Origin: JAVKFY01 sp040223615
GTDB lineage: Bacteria > Pseudomonadota > Alphaproteobacteria > GCA-2731375
DNA length: 14,974 bases
NCBI GenBank assembly: GCA_040223615.1
Contig: JAVKFY010000048.1
Location: 1 to 14,974, forward strand
Reading direction: 5' to 3'
Position numbers and translations under genes: made by a program. Each line of letters begins with the position of its first letter. Position 1 is the stretch's first letter. Below are positions 12,888-14,974 of the stretch, piece after piece. The notes beneath the pieces are model-generated. The model ran no database searches, was not told where the DNA came from, and saw nothing but the letters and a program-made list of their open reading frames with translations.

Positions 12888-14974
12888 GTGGCGACAACGA
12901 TCGATCTCGCCAATCTGGGCAACGCCGGTGTCCGTATCCTGGGAGGTGCGGCGGGCGACAGTGCCGGCATCTCGGTTGCTGGCGGCAGCGACGTCAACGG
13001 CGACGGCTTTCTCGATATTATGATCGGTGCCACGGGGGCTGGCGGCAGCTACACCGGTGCTGCCTACGTGGTCTTCGGCAGCGCTGGCGGCTTTGCCAGC
13101 GACATCGACCTGGGAGCACTTGGTACCGGTGGCGTGACAATCAACGGCGTTGCCAATGCGCTCACCGGCGGCGCCGTGGCGATGCCCGGCGATGTCAACA
13201 ATGACGGCATCGCGGATATCGTGGTTGGCAACCGCGGCGCCATCGGCGGCGGTGCTGGCGAAACCCAGCAAGCCTTCGTCATATTCGGTGGCAACGGGCT
13301 GCCGACCGTGCTGACTATCGACAGCCTCGGGGCGAATGGCCTGACCCTTCAAGGACCCGACGGCAGCGATTCCGGCTCTGCGCTGGCTGGTGCCGGCGAC
13401 GTCGACAATGACGGCATTCCCGACGTCCTGGTCGGCGCCCCCCGCGGCGGCGGCGAAGCATTCCTGGTCTATGGCGACGGCGCGCTCGGTGCCGATGTCA
13501 CGCTCTCTGCCGGGCCAGGTTTCACCGGCGGCGGTGGCGGCTTTGGCGCCGTCGTGGCCGGCGGCGGCGATGTCAACGGCGACGGCATCGATGACTTCAT
13601 CATCGGTGAGCCGAATATCGGCGCCGGCAACGGCGTCGCGACAGTGGTTTTCGGCAACGCGACGCGTACCGGTGTCGACACACCGATCAACCCCATCGGC
13701 GCCAGTGGCTTCCGGCTGACTACCGACGAGGTGGGCGCGCGGCTGGGCTCCCATGTTGCAATTCTTCGCGATGTGAACGGCGACGACATCGACGATATGG
13801 CCACTGTCGGCGCCCGGGCCGACTCAGCGACCCAGGCCGAGGCGGGAGTCATCCATGTAATCTACGGCAGCGCCGCGTTAGGGGCCGACATCGACGTAGC
13901 AAACCTCGGAAATACGGGTTTCAAGATTTCCGGCGTACTCGACGGGCGCGTCGCACCGGCCGGCGATTTCAACGGCGACGGCATCGACGACATCCTGATC
14001 GGTGACTTGTTCCGGAACAAGGCCTGGGTCGTCTTCGGCAGCAATGATCGCTTGGACAACGATTTTGTGCTGTCGACGCTGGCAGACGACGAAGGTGTCG
14101 AGATCACTGGCGAGCTCGGCGAACCTTTCGAGGCCAGCGGCGCCGGCTTCGTCGACCTACTTGGCACTTCGATTTCGGGCCTCGGCGACGTCAACGGTGA
14201 CGGTTTCGACGACATCCTGCTCGGCGCGCCGAACGCCGACGCGGCCGGCGACAATGCCGGTGCCGCCTACATCATCTTCGGCTTCTCCAACGCGCCGCAG
14301 ACCCTGGCCGGCGGTGGCGATGCCGACACGCTGACCGGCGGCGGCGGCAACGACACCATCAGTGGCGGCGGCGGGCACGACCTGCTGATCGCCGGCGGCG
14401 GCGACGACCAGATCACCGGCGACGACGGCGACGACCGGGCTTACGGCCAGTCCGGCAACGACTTGCTGTTCGGCGGCGCCGGCAACGACAGCCTGTTCGG
14501 CAACCTGGGCGACGACGAGATCACCGGCGGCGCCAGCAACGACATGATCCGCGCCCATGTCGGCGGCGACGTGGTGATGGGCGATGCCGGCAACGACAAC
14601 CTGTTCGGCGGCGGCGGCGACGACACCATGACCGGCGGCGCCGGCAACGACACGCTGGGCGGCAACTCCGGCGCCGACATGGTCAGCGGCAACGACGGCA
14701 ACGACACGGTGCGCGGCCAGGCCGGCAACGACACGCTGAACGGCAACGACGGCGACGACATCGTGATCGGCATGCAGGGCTTCGACATGCTGTTCGGCGG
14801 CACCGGCAACGACACGCTGATCGGCGGCGAGGCCAACGACACGCTGACCGGCGGCGCCGGCGTCGACGCCTTCGTGTTCGCGGCGACGCAGGGCGCCGAC
14901 GTGATCGCCGACTTCGAGGACGGCACCGACGTGATCAGCCTGGTCGGCGTGGCCAACTTCGCCGCGCTGACCAT
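12888..14974 (+). CDS. FG-GAP beta-propeller plus RTX-repeat secreted protein (3' end outside window)
   Basis: Open frame of at least 695 codons running to the last base. Seven FG-GAP/integrin-alpha-type repeats carry calcium-loop motifs of the form DVNGDG-x-x-D: at residues about 35, 102, 171, 228, 295 (degenerate, DVNGDDIDD), 360 and 434. The spacing is about 57-74 residues and predicts one complete seven-bladed propeller. From about residue 474 the sequence is RTX nonapeptides (GGxGNDTLx) to about 660, then VIADFEDGTDVISLVGV, the usual end-proximal segment, so probably only a few tens of residues are missing. RTX proteins fold in calcium outside the cell after type I secretion by a C-terminal signal, which fits the absence of an N-terminal signal peptide. 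Start chosen: GTG 12888-12890 with GGGG six bases upstream, giving MATTIDLANLG; no ATG exists in the open frame before it. The role is unknown, possibly surface adhesion. Confidence 0.83.
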   Translation, partial: MATTIDLANLGNAGVRILGGAAGDSAGISVAGGSDVNGDGFLDIMIGATGAGGSYTGAAYVVFGSAGGFASDIDLGALGTGGVTINGVANALTGGAVAMPGDVNNDGIADIVVGNRGAIGGGAGETQQAFVIFGGNGLPTVLTIDSLGANGLTLQGPDGSDSGSALAGAGDVDNDGIPDVLVGAPRGGGEAFLVYGDGALGADVTLSAGPGFTGGGGGFGAVVAGGGDVNGDGIDDFIIGEPNIGAGNGVATVVFGNATRTGVDTPINPIGASGFRLTTDEVGARLGSHVAILRDVNGDDIDDMATVGARADSATQAEAGVIHVIYGSAALGADIDVANLGNTGFKISGVLDGRVAPAGDFNGDGIDDILIGDLFRNKAWVVFGSNDRLDNDFVLSTLADDEGVEITGELGEPFEASGAGFVDLLGTSISGLGDVNGDGFDDILLGAPNADAAGDNAGAAYIIFGFSNAPQTLAGGGDADTLTGGGGNDTISGGGGHDLLIAGGGDDQITGDDGDDRAYGQSGNDLLFGGAGNDSLFGNLGDDEITGGASNDMIRAHVGGDVVMGDAGNDNLFGGGGDDTMTGGAGNDTLGGNSGADMVSGNDGNDTVRGQAGNDTLNGNDGDDIVIGMQGFDMLFGGTGNDTLIGGEANDTLTGGAGVDAFVFAATQGADVIADFEDGTDVISLVGVANFAALT
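14308..14870 (+). repeat. RTX nonapeptide-coding repeats
   Basis: Tandem 27-base-scale coding repeats of GGCGGCxxCGGCAACGACAC type encode GGxGNDTLx units, with runs such as GGGGNDTISGGGG and GGAGNDTLGG. The string GGCAACGACACGCTG recurs at about 14643, 14722 and 14805. The third position is almost always G or C. Confidence 0.85.

Noticed and set aside
12825..13754. 309-codon minus-strand open frame
   Set aside because: Antisense to the FG-GAP coding region, whose repeats on the plus strand are unmistakable.
14308..14870. Regular short repeats that could suggest a CRISPR or tandem-repeat array
   Set aside because: The repeats are in frame and encode GGxGNDTLx RTX units; no spacers of uniform unique sequence.

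Overview
The window is GC-rich DNA with GC-biased third codon positions, many long antisense shadow frames, and gene families typical of Alphaproteobacteria: a FecR/CHASE2 surface-sensing locus, an IS1182-type transposase, a COG4091 SAF-domain dehydrogenase, and an FG-GAP/RTX secreted protein. I infer an alphaproteobacterium, perhaps of Rhodospirillales type. No rRNA, tRNA or CRISPR array was seen.

Left edge (1-932): the first 25 codons of an IS1182-family transposase (minus strand), then a 5'-truncated C-terminal fragment of a serine recombinase, then about 400 bases without a convincing gene. Next comes a minus-strand operon read from 8611 down to 933. It encodes a 1518-aa exported FecR-domain protein with two ~600-residue tandem repeats, a CHASE2 membrane-bound class III nucleotide cyclase started at TTG, and a small PilZ protein. 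The cyclase is the most unusual gene: three Sel1 repeats interrupt its catalytic domain, while all catalytic residues I could check are intact. The cluster looks like an envelope sensor converting an outside signal to cAMP, with a c-di-GMP-binding protein as output or cross-talk partner.

Scar region (8762-9077): two 3'-gene remnants lie end to end on the minus strand. One is the last ~59 residues of an outer-membrane beta-barrel ending in Phe. The other is a frameshifted tail resembling nitronate monooxygenase.

Metabolic module (9078-12451): a SAF-domain homoserine-dehydrogenase-like oxidoreductase and a GntR/FCD regulator on the minus strand are divergent from a plus-strand isocitrate/isopropylmalate/tartrate-type dehydrogenase. 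A 14-bp perfect palindrome sits in the 74-bp divergent gap and overlaps the likely -10 of the plus-strand gene. Behind the dehydrogenase is a 3' remnant of a cyclase-family (COG1878-type) hydrolase.

Right edge (12888-14974, open at the window end): a large secreted-type protein with seven FG-GAP repeats, which predict one seven-bladed propeller, followed by RTX calcium-binding repeats. It reads to the last base.

Overall there are four 3'-end gene fossils and an IS within 13 kb, so this is a rearranged accessory region around an intact sensory operon and an intact small catabolic unit.
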